From a virus, in the IMG/VR virus record IMGVR_UViG_3300035701_000342, positions 1 to 21,451 of that record: DNA of 21,451 nt; one strand, 5' to 3'. The notes below the pieces were generated by a model, which saw only the letters and a program-made list of their open reading frames with translations, was not told where the DNA came from and searched no databases. Position numbers and translations under genes: made by a program. Every line of letters starts with the position of its first letter. The first letter of the stretch is position 1. This document shows positions 1 through 7,061 of this stretch, piece by piece.

Positions 1-121
1 CCCTATCTTGCTCTCCGGCCTCGAAGGCGGCCTCACATTCTTTCAGCTTCTCCTCCAGCTCGGTGACGCGTGAGGCGAGCCCGCCGCCCAGGCCGGCCAT
101 TGCCTTGTCGCGCAGGATCAC
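1..121 (-). CDS. Partial coiled-coil protein (3' end beyond left edge)
   Basis: This reading frame is open from a GTG at 121-119 to the left edge, about 40 residues. The GTG overlaps the TGA stop of the upstream gene (GTGA) and has GGAG a few bases before it. An in-frame ATG at 100-98 has no comparable ribosome binding site, so the GTG is preferred. After a Gly/Ala-rich start the peptide becomes Glu/Lys/Leu-rich (VTELEEKLKECEAAFEAGEQ) with heptad-like spacing, which suggests a coiled coil. It is the last visible gene of the leftward small-gene operon. No family is recognised and the C-terminus is missing. Confidence 0.5.
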   Translation of the reverse strand, partial: MILRDKAMAGLGGGLASRVTELEEKLKECEAAFEAGEQDR

Positions 122-459
122 CGTTTCTCCAGCTCCTTGACCCGCCTCTCGGCGATGCGGGCCCGTTCCCGCTGGGCCATGACCTCGTCGTAGAGGAACG
201 CCCTGTCGTTGGGCGGGATCGGTGGGTCTGGGTCTTTTGAGCCCTGGAGGGGGAGCTCGATGACGTCGAGGACCAGGACCCGCCAGCGCCTCTTGCCGAA
301 GCCGTAGGTGATGACCTTGGGCACCGAGATGGTCCCGTTGGGCGTCACCTTGTCCCCGTAGGATTCGCCCCGTATCCTGAGCCTGTCCATCGAGAGATGC
401 TGTGTCGGGCGGAGGGGGTCATATCCGAAGACCGTGGGCTGCGTGGGGATGTCGGCCAT
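118..459 (-). CDS. Hypothetical protein, 113 aa
   Basis: The gene encodes 113 residues. Its ATG directly follows the TAG stop of the upstream gene (TAGATG), and an AAGGAG lies about 11 bases upstream. The first 70 residues look like a small beta-rich domain (PNGTISVPKVITYGFGKRRW and a following VLVLDVIELPL strand). A Pro/Asp linker (DPDPPIPPND) comes next, then a charged C-terminal helix (VMAQRERARIAERRVKELEK) that could be a coiled coil. I do not recognise the family. Its tight spacing places it in the accessory/early operon. Confidence 0.6.
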   Translation of the reverse strand: MADIPTQPTVFGYDPLRPTQHLSMDRLRIRGESYGDKVTPNGTISVPKVITYGFGKRRWRVLVLDVIELPLQGSKDPDPPIPPNDRAFLYDEVMAQRERARIAERRVKELEKR

Positions 460-774
460 CTACGCACGCTCCTTGGGCTCCCAATATTCCTCGTCGCACA
501 TCGCCTTCGCGGGAGCGGATGGTTTTATGCCAGCGCCCTCCATTCCTTCCGGCATCTCGAAATCCACCTGGTTGCAGAGATGGCCCGAGAAGTTGGCGCA
601 GTTCCCGCAGGTCTTTCCTTCCCGGTCGAGTCTTGCCCTGGCCCTTGCCGCCTTCGCCCGTTCCTGGTACTCCTGGAGCTCGATGTGGCGCTTCTGGACG
701 CGGGAAGCCCCCAACTGCTCCTTCAAAGCGATCCTCCGGGCCTTCCGCGCCTCCTTGGAAATGAATAAAGACAA
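460..774 (-). CDS. Small four-cysteine (zinc-ribbon-like) protein, 104 aa
   Basis: The gene starts with TTG at 774-772, just after the TAA of the upstream gene, with GAGAGG about 6 bases before it. No in-frame ATG lies near, so TTG is the best start. Residues 1-52 are a basic, Arg/Lys/Ala-rich helix. A cysteine motif follows: C56-x2-C59 (CGNCANF), C67 (HLCN) and C93 (AMCDEEYW). Many phage proteins carry such CxNC...C...C knuckles, which probably bind zinc. The specific role is unknown. A nucleic-acid or protein-binding accessory function is inferred only from the basic helix and the metal motif. Confidence 0.6.
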   Translation of the reverse strand: MSLFISKEARKARRIALKEQLGASRVQKRHIELQEYQERAKAARARARLDREGKTCGNCANFSGHLCNQVDFEMPEGMEGAGIKPSAPAKAMCDEEYWEPKERA

Positions 775-1434
775 TTACATCCTCTCCTTGCAGTAGTCCT
801 TGGGTCCCGTTCCTATCTTCTTGGGGCAGAACCACCAGGTCCCGTCCTTGCCGGGGGCCTTGGACTTGCGCATGGCGGTTCCGTGGGTGGGGCAGATGGG
901 GGCTCCCTGGCCCTGTTCCTTGGGCTGTGGCTTGTCCTGGGCCTTTTGTAGGTCGCCTATGGGGGTGAAGTAGCTCTTTGTCCCTGAGGCCCCGTTTGAG
1001 GCCCCCTGGTTGGGCACCTGGATGCCACCAGAGGGCTGGTTGTTCTCCTGGGATGTCGGATGACCTACTCCTTCCCCCTTTTGGGCCGGCGGGGTCGGAT
1101 TCGCCTCGCCTAATGGCTTGGGAGACACAGGGGGCTTGTCCGGCCCCGCCAGATGTAGTTCTTCCTTGTGAGGGTTCCTTATCCGGTCTTCCTCGAGGTC
1201 CGCCTGCCTCGCAACGAAGGCCTGGAGTAAGATGGAGATGGTGGTGGGATCCGCTTGTCTTGGGACCGTGGCCTTGGCCGAGAAGAAGACACCTACGGAT
1301 TCATAGTTCCCGATGTTTATCTTCCTCTCCGCCGAGGCCACCACCTCGATTATATCGAGGACGTTCTCCACGCCTTGCCTTGCCTCGCCGGGCCCCGCCG
1401 CGCCAGGCCGTGCCATGCCTTGAGAGTCAGTCAT
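775..1434 (-). CDS. Conserved phage-type protein with C-terminal zinc ribbon, 219 aa
   Basis: The ATG at 1434-1432 overlaps the upstream TGA (ATGA). The frame is open further upstream, but that stretch is Pro/Gly/Arg/Gln-rich and lies inside the next gene, so it is a shadow. Residues 22-88 form an alpha/beta core (VLDIIEVVASAERKINIGNY, then ESVGVFFSAKATV and a helix). Residues 95-178 are a disordered Pro/Gly/Gln linker. The C-terminus is a zinc ribbon with C181, H184, C203 and C215 (CPTHG, WWFCPKK, YC). From memory, phage proteins with a KINxGNYES core sit in early or DNA-metabolism operons. A single-stranded nucleic acid-binding role is plausible but unproven. Confidence 0.65.
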   Translation of the reverse strand: MTDSQGMARPGAAGPGEARQGVENVLDIIEVVASAERKINIGNYESVGVFFSAKATVPRQADPTTISILLQAFVARQADLEEDRIRNPHKEELHLAGPDKPPVSPKPLGEANPTPPAQKGEGVGHPTSQENNQPSGGIQVPNQGASNGASGTKSYFTPIGDLQKAQDKPQPKEQGQGAPICPTHGTAMRKSKAPGKDGTWWFCPKKIGTGPKDYCKERM

Positions 1435-1916
1435 TGGGATGCCCCCTGAGGTGGGACGGCCGAGGTTGGCTCCTTGGGCTCCTCCAGGACTATCTTGGTG
1501 GGGAGGAGAGCCTTGGGGGTCTTCACGACCTCGACCAGGCCCGGGATGATCTGGGCCTTGGCGTAGGCCTCGAAGGAACGCTTGTTGAGCTTCTTGTCTA
1601 TGGCGACCTGGAAGTTGGCGTTGCACCAATCCAGGGCCTTGGCCTCATCGTAGGTCAGTGTCTCGTAGACCTTGATCTCGGTGCCCAGGGGGAACTTCTT
1701 CTGGCCGCTGAGTTTGTACTCGTCGAGGACCAGGGACCTGAGAGAGGTCTCGGCGACGCTGAGGGATTCCCGCCTCTGGTTCATGAGATCGGCGATGGGG
1801 GCGAGTTCGGTGCGGGCCTTGGTCATGCCGGCCTCGTAGGCGCCCTCGGTGTCCTGGAGTTCGCGGCGCGCCTTGGCGATCTGGGCGAGGAGCCTGAGGT
1901 AGAGTTCGGAGTCCAT
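1431..1916 (-). CDS. Conserved phage accessory protein, 161 aa
   Basis: The ATG at 1916 abuts the TGA of the upstream gene, and the stop overlaps the next start (ATGA), so the genes are probably translationally coupled. Residues 1-66 are helical and likely coiled coil. The C-terminal half holds a strand (EIKVYETLTYDEAKALDW) and helices (KLNKRSFEAYAKAQII), then a strand-rich end and a Pro-rich tail. This layout, with YDEAKALDW followed by FEAYAK, recalls a common uncharacterised phage protein found beside recombination and ssDNA-binding genes. That resemblance is from memory. No catalytic motif is visible. Confidence 0.65.
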   Translation of the reverse strand: MDSELYLRLLAQIAKARRELQDTEGAYEAGMTKARTELAPIADLMNQRRESLSVAETSLRSLVLDEYKLSGQKKFPLGTEIKVYETLTYDEAKALDWCNANFQVAIDKKLNKRSFEAYAKAQIIPGLVEVVKTPKALLPTKIVLEEPKEPTSAVPPQGASQ

Positions 1917-2123
1917 TCACCCCACCCCCTTGTGCTTCCTGCGCTTCTGAGGTTCTTGAATCTTCCAGATGACCTTCCTATCGCAGTCATAGAGGCACTC
2001 GCCTTGGAGGTTCCAGAAGTCGGTGGGTAGCCTTGTGGTGATGACGCAGGGCTCGTACTCGGGTTCGGACTTGCGGGCATAGACGCAGATTCCGTCGCCC
2101 TGGCAGACGCGGGTTGTGGACAT
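1917..2123 (-). CDS. Small Cys-rich protein, 68 aa
   Basis: The ATG at 2123-2121 has a strong ribosome binding site (GGGGTGATCTC before ATG; GGTGATC complements the conserved 3' end of 16S rRNA). It lies 4 bases after the upstream stop. The frame extends upstream to 2222, but that part overlaps the neighbouring gene and is not supported. The 68-residue product has cysteines at CQGDGIC, EPC and GECLYDC, which may form a small metal-binding knuckle, and a basic C-terminus (KIQEPQKRRKHKG). The family is unknown. Confidence 0.6.
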   Translation of the reverse strand: MSTTRVCQGDGICVYARKSEPEYEPCVITTRLPTDFWNLQGECLYDCDRKVIWKIQEPQKRRKHKGVG

Positions 2124-2127
2124 GAGA

Positions 2128-2502
2128 TCACCCCGTCCGTTCCCAGATTCTTTGGTCTTCGTATGCGCGTTCCTGCCTCTCTCGGCGACGCTCCACGGCT
2201 TCCTGTTGCACCGTCTCGTCATCCTTCTCGGGCAGAATGTTGACGGCCATCGGAACCAAAGCCCTGCGGATAGTCAGGAGGTCTTCTCTGTCTTTGCTGA
2301 GGGCCTTGAGGACCGCCACAGCCTTCTCCTGGCTATTGCGGATGTCCTCTCGCCAGACGAAATCACCGTCAATGAAGATGCTGCCGGTATTCGCCTCTGC
2401 CATCGCCCTGAGAGCGAGGCGCTGCTCGTTCGAAAGTTCTGAGGCGATTCCTTCTCGGGCGCTCGGCCCGTTGCTGTCGTTCGTCATGCTTGTGTCCCCC
2501 AT
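2128..2502 (-). CDS. Hypothetical protein, first gene of leftward operon, 124 aa
   Basis: This is the promoter-proximal gene of the leftward small-gene operon, divergent from the AbrB-like gene. ATG 2502-2500 has AAGGGG just upstream. A second ATG at 2487-2485 preceded by GGGGGA is also possible and would remove five residues. The protein is acidic and helical, with a charged C-terminal helix (EAVERRRERQERAYEDQRIW). No family is recognised. Confidence 0.6.
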   Translation of the reverse strand: MGDTSMTNDSNGPSAREGIASELSNEQRLALRAMAEANTGSIFIDGDFVWREDIRNSQEKAVAVLKALSKDREDLLTIRRALVPMAVNILPEKDDETVQQEAVERRRERQERAYEDQRIWERTG

Positions 2503-2533
2503 TCCCCTTGCGGGTGAACCTCCATCATCTCGC

Positions 2534-2547
2534 AGGTATTAGTACCT
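2534..2547. promoter_or_regulatory. Inverted repeat, candidate operator
   Basis: AGGTATTAGTACCT is a perfect 5-4-5 inverted repeat in the 131-base divergent intergenic region, about 31-45 bases before the leftward operon's start codon. Its position fits a repressor or activator site. The ligand is unknown; the adjacent AbrB-like protein is a candidate. Confidence 0.35.
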
Positions 2548-2552
2548 TTGTA

Positions 2553-2564
2553 TGTGCATTCACA
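2553..2564. promoter_or_regulatory. Second inverted repeat (TGTG-N4-CACA)
   Basis: TGTGCATTCACA is a 4-4-4 inverted repeat 5 bases from the first one, and a further CACA follows at 2567-2570. It lies between the leftward operon start and the rightward TATA element, where a dimeric regulator could control both directions. Short repeats like this occur by chance, so confidence is low. Confidence 0.25.
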
Positions 2565-2604
2565 GGCACATTGTCAAGCGCAATCACTGATATTGTAACA
2601 AAGA

Positions 2605-2613
2605 CTATATATC
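2605..2613 (+). promoter_or_regulatory. Archaeal TATA box for the AbrB-like gene (leaderless mRNA)
   Basis: CTATATATC is centred about 25 bases before the ATG at 2634. Archaeal transcription starts roughly 25 bases after the TATA centre, so the mRNA would begin at or near the start codon. No ribosome binding site precedes the ATG, which agrees with a leaderless transcript. TATATA is symmetric, so it might also serve a leftward promoter with a leader of about 80 bases for the operon at 2502. Confidence 0.55.
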
Positions 2614-2633
2614 GTCAGAACATTTCCTAAATC

Positions 2634-2903
2634 ATGAAACGAATGGCGCCCGACAACATCATAACCAGGAGTTGGGGTAATTCCAAGGGTAGAGGTAAGC
2701 ATAGTGTTTCTGCGACCATTCCAACCCGGGCGGCTGGAGCGTTGGGGGTGGATCCGGGCAATTATCTAATGTGGCATATCGAATATGAACCCGGTATCCA
2801 TGTATCTGTACGAAAGGCCACGGCTGCCGAGATTAAGAAGTATCTCGATGAGCAGGCTGAGAATAGAAAGAATCGCCTTAAAGGGAAAAAGGAAATTCAG
2901 TAG
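2634..2903 (+). CDS. AbrB/SpoVT-like DNA-binding protein, 89 aa
   Basis: This is the only convincing plus-strand gene. Residues 20-62 fit the swapped-hairpin AbrB fold: strand (KHSVSATIP), then RAAGALGVDPGNYLMWHIE and a closing strand (IHVSVRKA). A basic C-terminal tail follows (KNRLKGKKEIQ). Such proteins are homodimeric DNA-binding regulators, or antitoxins when paired with a toxin; no toxin gene is adjacent. Its divergent position and the inverted repeats upstream suggest control of the leftward operon and of itself. ATG 2634 is chosen from the TATA spacing; ATG 2643 is an alternative. It ends 11 bases from the convergent FN3 gene. Confidence 0.75.
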   Translation: MKRMAPDNIITRSWGNSKGRGKHSVSATIPTRAAGALGVDPGNYLMWHIEYEPGIHVSVRKATAAEIKKYLDEQAENRKNRLKGKKEIQ

Positions 2904-2914
2904 TTCGATAGAAT

Positions 2915-3865
2915 TCAAAATGAATGTGAAACCATTGCCAATCCATATTCCGCTGTCGTACTTTGGCTCTCCACTGGAATATTGCCTTCGAGAATTTGGA
3001 CTGTCAATGTATCTGAACTATCATCATGTTTCTGGAAGTTGGCAACAATAATTCCGCCCACCATGGTGAATGATTTAGCCCCGGTGCCATCCACGGATCT
3101 GCTTCCTGTGTCATCGAGTATTGAACCGGTCCAATTACCATCATAATCGATTTTGACGGTGATGATAGGGGTCGTAGAATCAACTTTATTAGAATCGAGA
3201 TATGAACCATATCCATCACGGGTGCGAATTTTGAAATAATATGTAGTGTTGGATGAAAGACCGGTAATAGTATAACTCGTCTTTTCTTGGTCATTGATTG
3301 TGGTAAAGGTGTCTTCTGAGGTGATTTTAAAATTCGGATCTGTTGAACCGGCGACATCATATTCTCTGAAATCCTCATCATTACTCACGGACCATATTAG
3401 GGAGATCGAAGTTGCTTTAACATCCGATGGAGATGAGAGAAAGACTGGTTTAGGTTGTGGTGGGGTCGTTCCATCAACTTGATTGGAATCGGAATAAAGG
3501 CCGCCAATATCGAATGTTCGGACCTTAAAGAAATATTTAGTGGATGAAGTAAGATTCTCAACGAAACTATAGGCATGCTCTTGTTCAATTATGGAATCCA
3601 TTCGTGTTGTTGTACCAATGAAGAAACCATTAATTGTGCCCATGTGCAATTCATATCTAAAGAAATCCTTATCCAAATTTGGGGACCATTCGAGCCAGAA
3701 ACCATTTTTCAGGAACTTCGTGGGTTGAGATAAAATGACTGGTATCGGTGGTTCATTAATCTTGGGTGTTTGTTGATGAGGCGCAAACAAAAAGAAAGTT
3801 GATAATATTGAAACCAACATCAATGAACCGACAATAACCACCAGTATCTCTTTTGGGATCTTCAT
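2915..3865 (-). CDS. Membrane-anchored protein with two fibronectin III domains
   Basis: The product has 316 residues. Residues 8-28 are a hydrophobic anchor (ILVVIVGSLMLVSILSTFFL). Two FN3 domains follow at about 40-135 and 137-233; each has the closing pattern of Tyr-Phe-Phe/Phe-Lys-x-Arg (YFFKVRTFD, YYFKIRTRD) and ends in a DSNxVD-x-TTP linker. The C-terminal domain (235-316, with WTGSI, DGTG, TTAEYG and SHSF) aligns without gaps to the C-terminus of the gene at 4044-4445, with 43 of 82 residues identical. The body is likely extracytoplasmic. The gene is clearly AT-richer than the virion genes, consistent with a host-derived accessory gene (moron). Adhesion or superinfection exclusion are possible roles. 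Confidence 0.75.
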   Translation of the reverse strand: MKIPKEILVVIVGSLMLVSILSTFFLFAPHQQTPKINEPPIPVILSQPTKFLKNGFWLEWSPNLDKDFFRYELHMGTINGFFIGTTTRMDSIIEQEHAYSFVENLTSSTKYFFKVRTFDIGGLYSDSNQVDGTTPPQPKPVFLSSPSDVKATSISLIWSVSNDEDFREYDVAGSTDPNFKITSEDTFTTINDQEKTSYTITGLSSNTTYYFKIRTRDGYGSYLDSNKVDSTTPIITVKIDYDGNWTGSILDDTGSRSVDGTGAKSFTMVGGIIVANFQKHDDSSDTLTVQILEGNIPVESQSTTAEYGLAMVSHSF

Positions 3866-3945
3866 AATCCATCACAGCCCGTTTCTTCAAACTTCATTGA
3901 CCCGAGCATAATTAACCTTTGTCTTTCGAGTTTCGACCTATAAGT

Positions 3946-3953
3946 TATTTATA
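3946..3953 (-). promoter_or_regulatory. TATA box upstream of the FN3 membrane gene
   Basis: On the minus strand the sequence reads TATAAATA, a canonical archaeal TATA element, inside AATATAAATAA. A start about 25 bases downstream would give a leader of roughly 55-60 bases before ATG 3865. A second AT-rich element (ATATATATT, 3961-3971) lies just upstream. The accessory gene therefore probably has its own promoter, as expected of a moron. Confidence 0.5.
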
Positions 3954-3980
3954 TTCTGAACAATATATATTAATCTACCA

Positions 3981-4018
3981 CGGCGGCGCTTCCCGCCGGG
4001 GAGGAAGGGCGCCCTTCC
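3981..4018. repeat. Two GC-rich perfect hairpins between accessory genes
   Basis: Two palindromes lie in tandem: CGGCGG-6-CCGCCG (3981-3998) and the 16-base perfect palindrome GGAAGGGCGCCCTTCC (4003-4018). They form a GC-rich island in AT-rich sequence, downstream of the leftward gene at 4044 and upstream of the next TATA box. They may act as a terminator or processing hairpin, though no oligo-T follows, or be a small mobile or REP-like repeat. The 178-base region 3866-4043 holds nothing else apparent besides the TATA elements. Confidence 0.5.
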
Positions 4019-4043
4019 GGAGCCGACCCTTCTCCCAACATTC

Positions 4044-4445
4044 TCAGAACGAATGTGAGACCGATACCACACCATATTCCGCTGTGGTGGTTTGAGTCTC
4101 AACGATATTATCGCCTTCGAGGATGTTCACCGTTAAGGGAGTGGTTCCATTATCGGATTTCTGGATGACGGCGGTAACAATCCCGCTCTTAACATCATAG
4201 GAATGCGACCCCGTTCCCTGAATCGACCTCTGGCCATTTGAATCGCCTATTGAGCCCGTCCAAGGTCCACTGTACTTGATTTCGATTGAGACGGATTTTG
4301 TGGAACCGTTCCCGAAAAATCCGGCGATGGCGCACCCGAATAACACGACCACGACCAAGACGATTCCGCCGATGATCATCAGTTTCTTATTCGGCATCTT
4401 GGGTTTTGTCTGTTCCTGTCCTGTATTGGAATTTTCATTTTTCAT
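4044..4445 (-). CDS. Single-TM protein with duplicated C-terminal surface domain, 133 aa
   Basis: ATG 4445 is preceded by GGTGGTGA at ideal spacing, so it is preferred over GTG codons at 4457 and 4454. Residues 1-20 are a polar, Lys/Asn/Gln-rich tail, 21-44 a transmembrane segment, and 51-133 a beta-rich domain (YSGPWTGSI, IQGTGSHSY, TTAEYGVVSVSHSF). That domain is 52% identical, without gaps, to the end of the FN3 protein at 2915-3865. From memory, similar short domains occur on archaeal membrane proteins; their function is unknown. The gene lies just after the tail genes, is AT-rich, and may be a moron that modifies the host surface. Confidence 0.7.
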   Translation of the reverse strand: MKNENSNTGQEQTKPKMPNKKLMIIGGIVLVVVVLFGCAIAGFFGNGSTKSVSIEIKYSGPWTGSIGDSNGQRSIQGTGSHSYDVKSGIVTAVIQKSDNGTTPLTVNILEGDNIVETQTTTAEYGVVSVSHSF

Positions 4446-4477
4446 TAAGTTCACCACCTGAGTATTGCAACAGCTTT

Positions 4478-4490
4478 ACAAGTAACTTGT
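4478..4490. promoter_or_regulatory. Perfect inverted repeat ACAAGT-A-ACTTGT
   Basis: This 6-1-6 perfect inverted repeat lies in the 51-base gap between the hub-like gene stop and the 133-aa membrane gene start. Its one-base spacer makes it a better operator candidate than RNA hairpin. It could bind a regulator of the accessory island. Confidence 0.35.
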
Positions 4491-4496
4491 GGTCCC

Positions 4497-7052
4497 TCAA
4501 TTGTGCGTGACCTGTATGGCTACCGTAACACGTCGCCCAGGTATCAAATCCGGCTGGATGCCGAAGGTGCTCTTTCCGGCTCCTGGAGATCCAACGGTGT
4601 AGGCGCCGACCTGGACCTTGTTCGCACCGAAGTTGTCATCACTGTAGGCCAGTGCGAACTCCGTGATGGTCTGGGGCCAGGTCGATGAGAGAAGCAGGTC
4701 CTCGACCCTGAACTTTGCCTGAATGACCACATATCCAGTAGGTAATCCTACTGCTTGGGCGAGGACCTCGGCGACCTTGTGCCCCAGATTGCCGCCACCT
4801 GGGGCTCCCGTTCCAATCTGGATGCTGTAGACCTTTGCGGGGAGATAGGTGTGCGTCCCGTCCCTGTGCATGATTGGCATATCGGCCCGAGTGCTGATGC
4901 CCGAACCGCTGATGTCCTCAATCCCGGAGGTGGGGCAATCGCTCACACCAGCGGGATAGAGTTTGCTGGTAGACTTGCCATCAACACCATTGCGACTGAC
5001 GCCAGCCTTGATTACGCCCAGTTGGAAAGTTGACCCACCCGGCAAGTCCTTGGTCTTGACCAAAGACAGGCCGCTGCCCATCAACCCAACGGCTTTGTCA
5101 GTCGTGACGAATGAAGTCGTGTATATCTGGTTGATGAACGCCAATTCGAGCTTGGTCGGCTTCCCTGTTCCACCGGACCATTTGATGCCGGAGACGGCAT
5201 AGTAACCATCGATGCCTTTCCGGCTGATCTTGACATAGCAGAGTTCATTGCACCAGCGGAATGGCCCTTGGAGGATGGATTGGTCGATTCCTTCGAGTTG
5301 GATACTTCCACCGACATCTGCGACTACTGCGGTTTCGATGCAGGTGGAAGCGGCCAGGGTGTTGGATGGATTGAATACCGAACCTGCACCGCCGATGATG
5401 GTTGTTCCGGAGAGTAGGGTGCTCTTGCCACTCCCACCTATGCTTCCAACGGCCGAGATGATATTCCCGCCGCTGTCCTTGACGATGAGCGACTCCTTCT
5501 TGCTGGTGAGGTTGTGGAAGACCTTGCCGTCCACGATACGGACGTAGGCTTGGCTTGCCGGCGAGTCTCGGCCATCGTAGAAGGTACGGAGCCCTTTCTG
5601 TGTGGCGTTGTAGGTGGCGTTCCAGACGGCCGCCGTGGGGGCCAGGGCGTCCTTGATGTCCATGATGATGTTGCCGGCGGCGTTCTTGTAGATGCGGACC
5701 ACCACGGGACAATACTGGAGCATGGACTTGAGCGCGTCCATGCCAGTGGTGTTCTCCAACTGGAGGCAGAACTGCTTGAGGCTAGGTTCGGTGAGGGTGA
5801 TGTTCAATGTGAGGTAGATGTCGGATGCGACCGCCTCGGCCCATTTCTGCAAGGCGGTGGCGTAGGTGATCGTTCCCTTCCAGTATGTGGCGCGGATTAT
5901 CGGCTGGCCCGAGAAGACCATTGGCGCATCCTTCTTCCAGTCGAACTTCCCACCGACATCCCAGGCCGTGACATCCTGACGTAGAAGGAAGAGTGTCTGG
6001 TTGCCATTCTTGAGCTGCTCGACCCAGTATTCCCGCTTGGTGTAATCGAGGTCGATCCATTCACTCTCGAAATCGAGTCCGAAGATGACGGCCGCCTTGT
6101 TGGCGTTGAGGGCGTAGGCCGCGGCATTGACGCTCTCCTTGGCCCTGGTGTTGTTGGGGCCAAAGGTCGAATCGGTGCATTCGATTGTGAATGAGTTGTT
6201 TGCGCCTTGGGCCGAGACGCGCATAACGATCCAGTATGTGCCCCCAGCCCATAGGCGGAGGGTTGTCGGGTCCGCGACATTGGCGAGGAAGTTCACTTCC
6301 ATCCAGGCCTCGTTCCCGACGCCGGCGCCCCAGGTGGCCCTGGACATTGTGTAGGTTGCGACCACTGTACCACTTGGGACGCCCTGGTTGTCGGTCTGGA
6401 TCTCGAAGATGAGGTCGGCGTTGTTGGCGGCGTCCTGGTATCCTTTGAGCCACATCTTGCGGAGTTCACTGGCATGGCCGATGAAGGATTGGGCGACCTT
6501 TCTCGAGGCGGCGCCGGTGTCGTAGATAATGAATGTGGATGGGATGCCGTTGAAGCCCCAGATCCCTTCCTCCATTTTCAGATACCGGAGCCTTTCGAGC
6601 GGGACCTGGGGGGCGAGATCGTTATCGAGTTCGCCGGAAATACGGGAGACTTTTCCGTTGGCTATGGCAAAGGTGATGGGGATGGCCTCGTCCACGATAT
6701 GCGTGTTACCCCAACTCGCATGGGGAATGTTCTTCTCCAGGCACCGGCCGAGTAATCCGATGCCCCGCACGATGACCGTGTCGGCACGGAGGGGTTTCTC
6801 CACTGACCGGACTTCTCCGATGAAGAAGGAATCTCCCCAACTACCTTCGCCGTATTCCCTACGGTAGAACTCGACGGTCTGCCCCTCGATGATCGTCTCG
6901 GCATCTGTGGTATCAACGAGCGTGAACTCGAATTGCGGAATGTCGTTGCGAGCATCGCTGGTTATCCATTCCTTGAGATAAATCTTATCCGTCTCCGAGG
7001 ATTTGGCCCCGATGAGGACCTTGTACTCGAACTTATAGCCCTGCCTCGTCAC
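4497..7052 (-). CDS. Baseplate hub/tail-tip protein with inserted jelly-roll domain, 851 aa
   Basis: The start is GTG at 7052 with GAGGTGA 4 bases upstream, overlapping the preceding stop region; no ATG is near. Residues 1-110 resemble the first domain of hub proteins of the gpD/gp27 type (strands, DIPQFEFTLVDTTDAETIIE, GQTVEFYRREY, FIGEVRSVEKP). Residues about 183-300 look like an inserted carbohydrate-binding-type jelly roll (VAQSFIGHASELRKMWLKGY, DNQGVPSGTVVATYTM, LWAGGTYWIVMRVS). Hub-like sequence resumes at about 325-520. The remaining residues are Gly/Ser-rich and beta-rich, like tail-tip or fibre modules. Position after the tape measure and Dit-like gene supports a tail-tip role. Host-surface binding by the jelly roll is inferred. 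Confidence 0.65.
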   Translation of the reverse strand: MTRQGYKFEYKVLIGAKSSETDKIYLKEWITSDARNDIPQFEFTLVDTTDAETIIEGQTVEFYRREYGEGSWGDSFFIGEVRSVEKPLRADTVIVRGIGLLGRCLEKNIPHASWGNTHIVDEAIPITFAIANGKVSRISGELDNDLAPQVPLERLRYLKMEEGIWGFNGIPSTFIIYDTGAASRKVAQSFIGHASELRKMWLKGYQDAANNADLIFEIQTDNQGVPSGTVVATYTMSRATWGAGVGNEAWMEVNFLANVADPTTLRLWAGGTYWIVMRVSAQGANNSFTIECTDSTFGPNNTRAKESVNAAAYALNANKAAVIFGLDFESEWIDLDYTKREYWVEQLKNGNQTLFLLRQDVTAWDVGGKFDWKKDAPMVFSGQPIIRATYWKGTITYATALQKWAEAVASDIYLTLNITLTEPSLKQFCLQLENTTGMDALKSMLQYCPVVVRIYKNAAGNIIMDIKDALAPTAAVWNATYNATQKGLRTFYDGRDSPASQAYVRIVDGKVFHNLTSKKESLIVKDSGGNIISAVGSIGGSGKSTLLSGTTIIGGAGSVFNPSNTLAASTCIETAVVADVGGSIQLEGIDQSILQGPFRWCNELCYVKISRKGIDGYYAVSGIKWSGGTGKPTKLELAFINQIYTTSFVTTDKAVGLMGSGLSLVKTKDLPGGSTFQLGVIKAGVSRNGVDGKSTSKLYPAGVSDCPTSGIEDISGSGISTRADMPIMHRDGTHTYLPAKVYSIQIGTGAPGGGNLGHKVAEVLAQAVGLPTGYVVIQAKFRVEDLLLSSTWPQTITEFALAYSDDNFGANKVQVGAYTVGSPGAGKSTFGIQPDLIPGRRVTVAIQVTHN

Positions 7053-7061
7053 TTGCTCACC

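Noticed and set aside
978-2030. 350-codon plus-strand open frame over the early operon
   Set aside because: Low-complexity Pro/Arg/Gly sequence antisense to several small genes that have ribosome binding sites and coupled starts.
5415-5460. Walker A-like GGSGKST in the 851-aa tail protein
   Set aside because: The first glycine of GxxxxGK is a serine here, no Walker B is near, and the surroundings are Gly/Ser-rich tail sequence.
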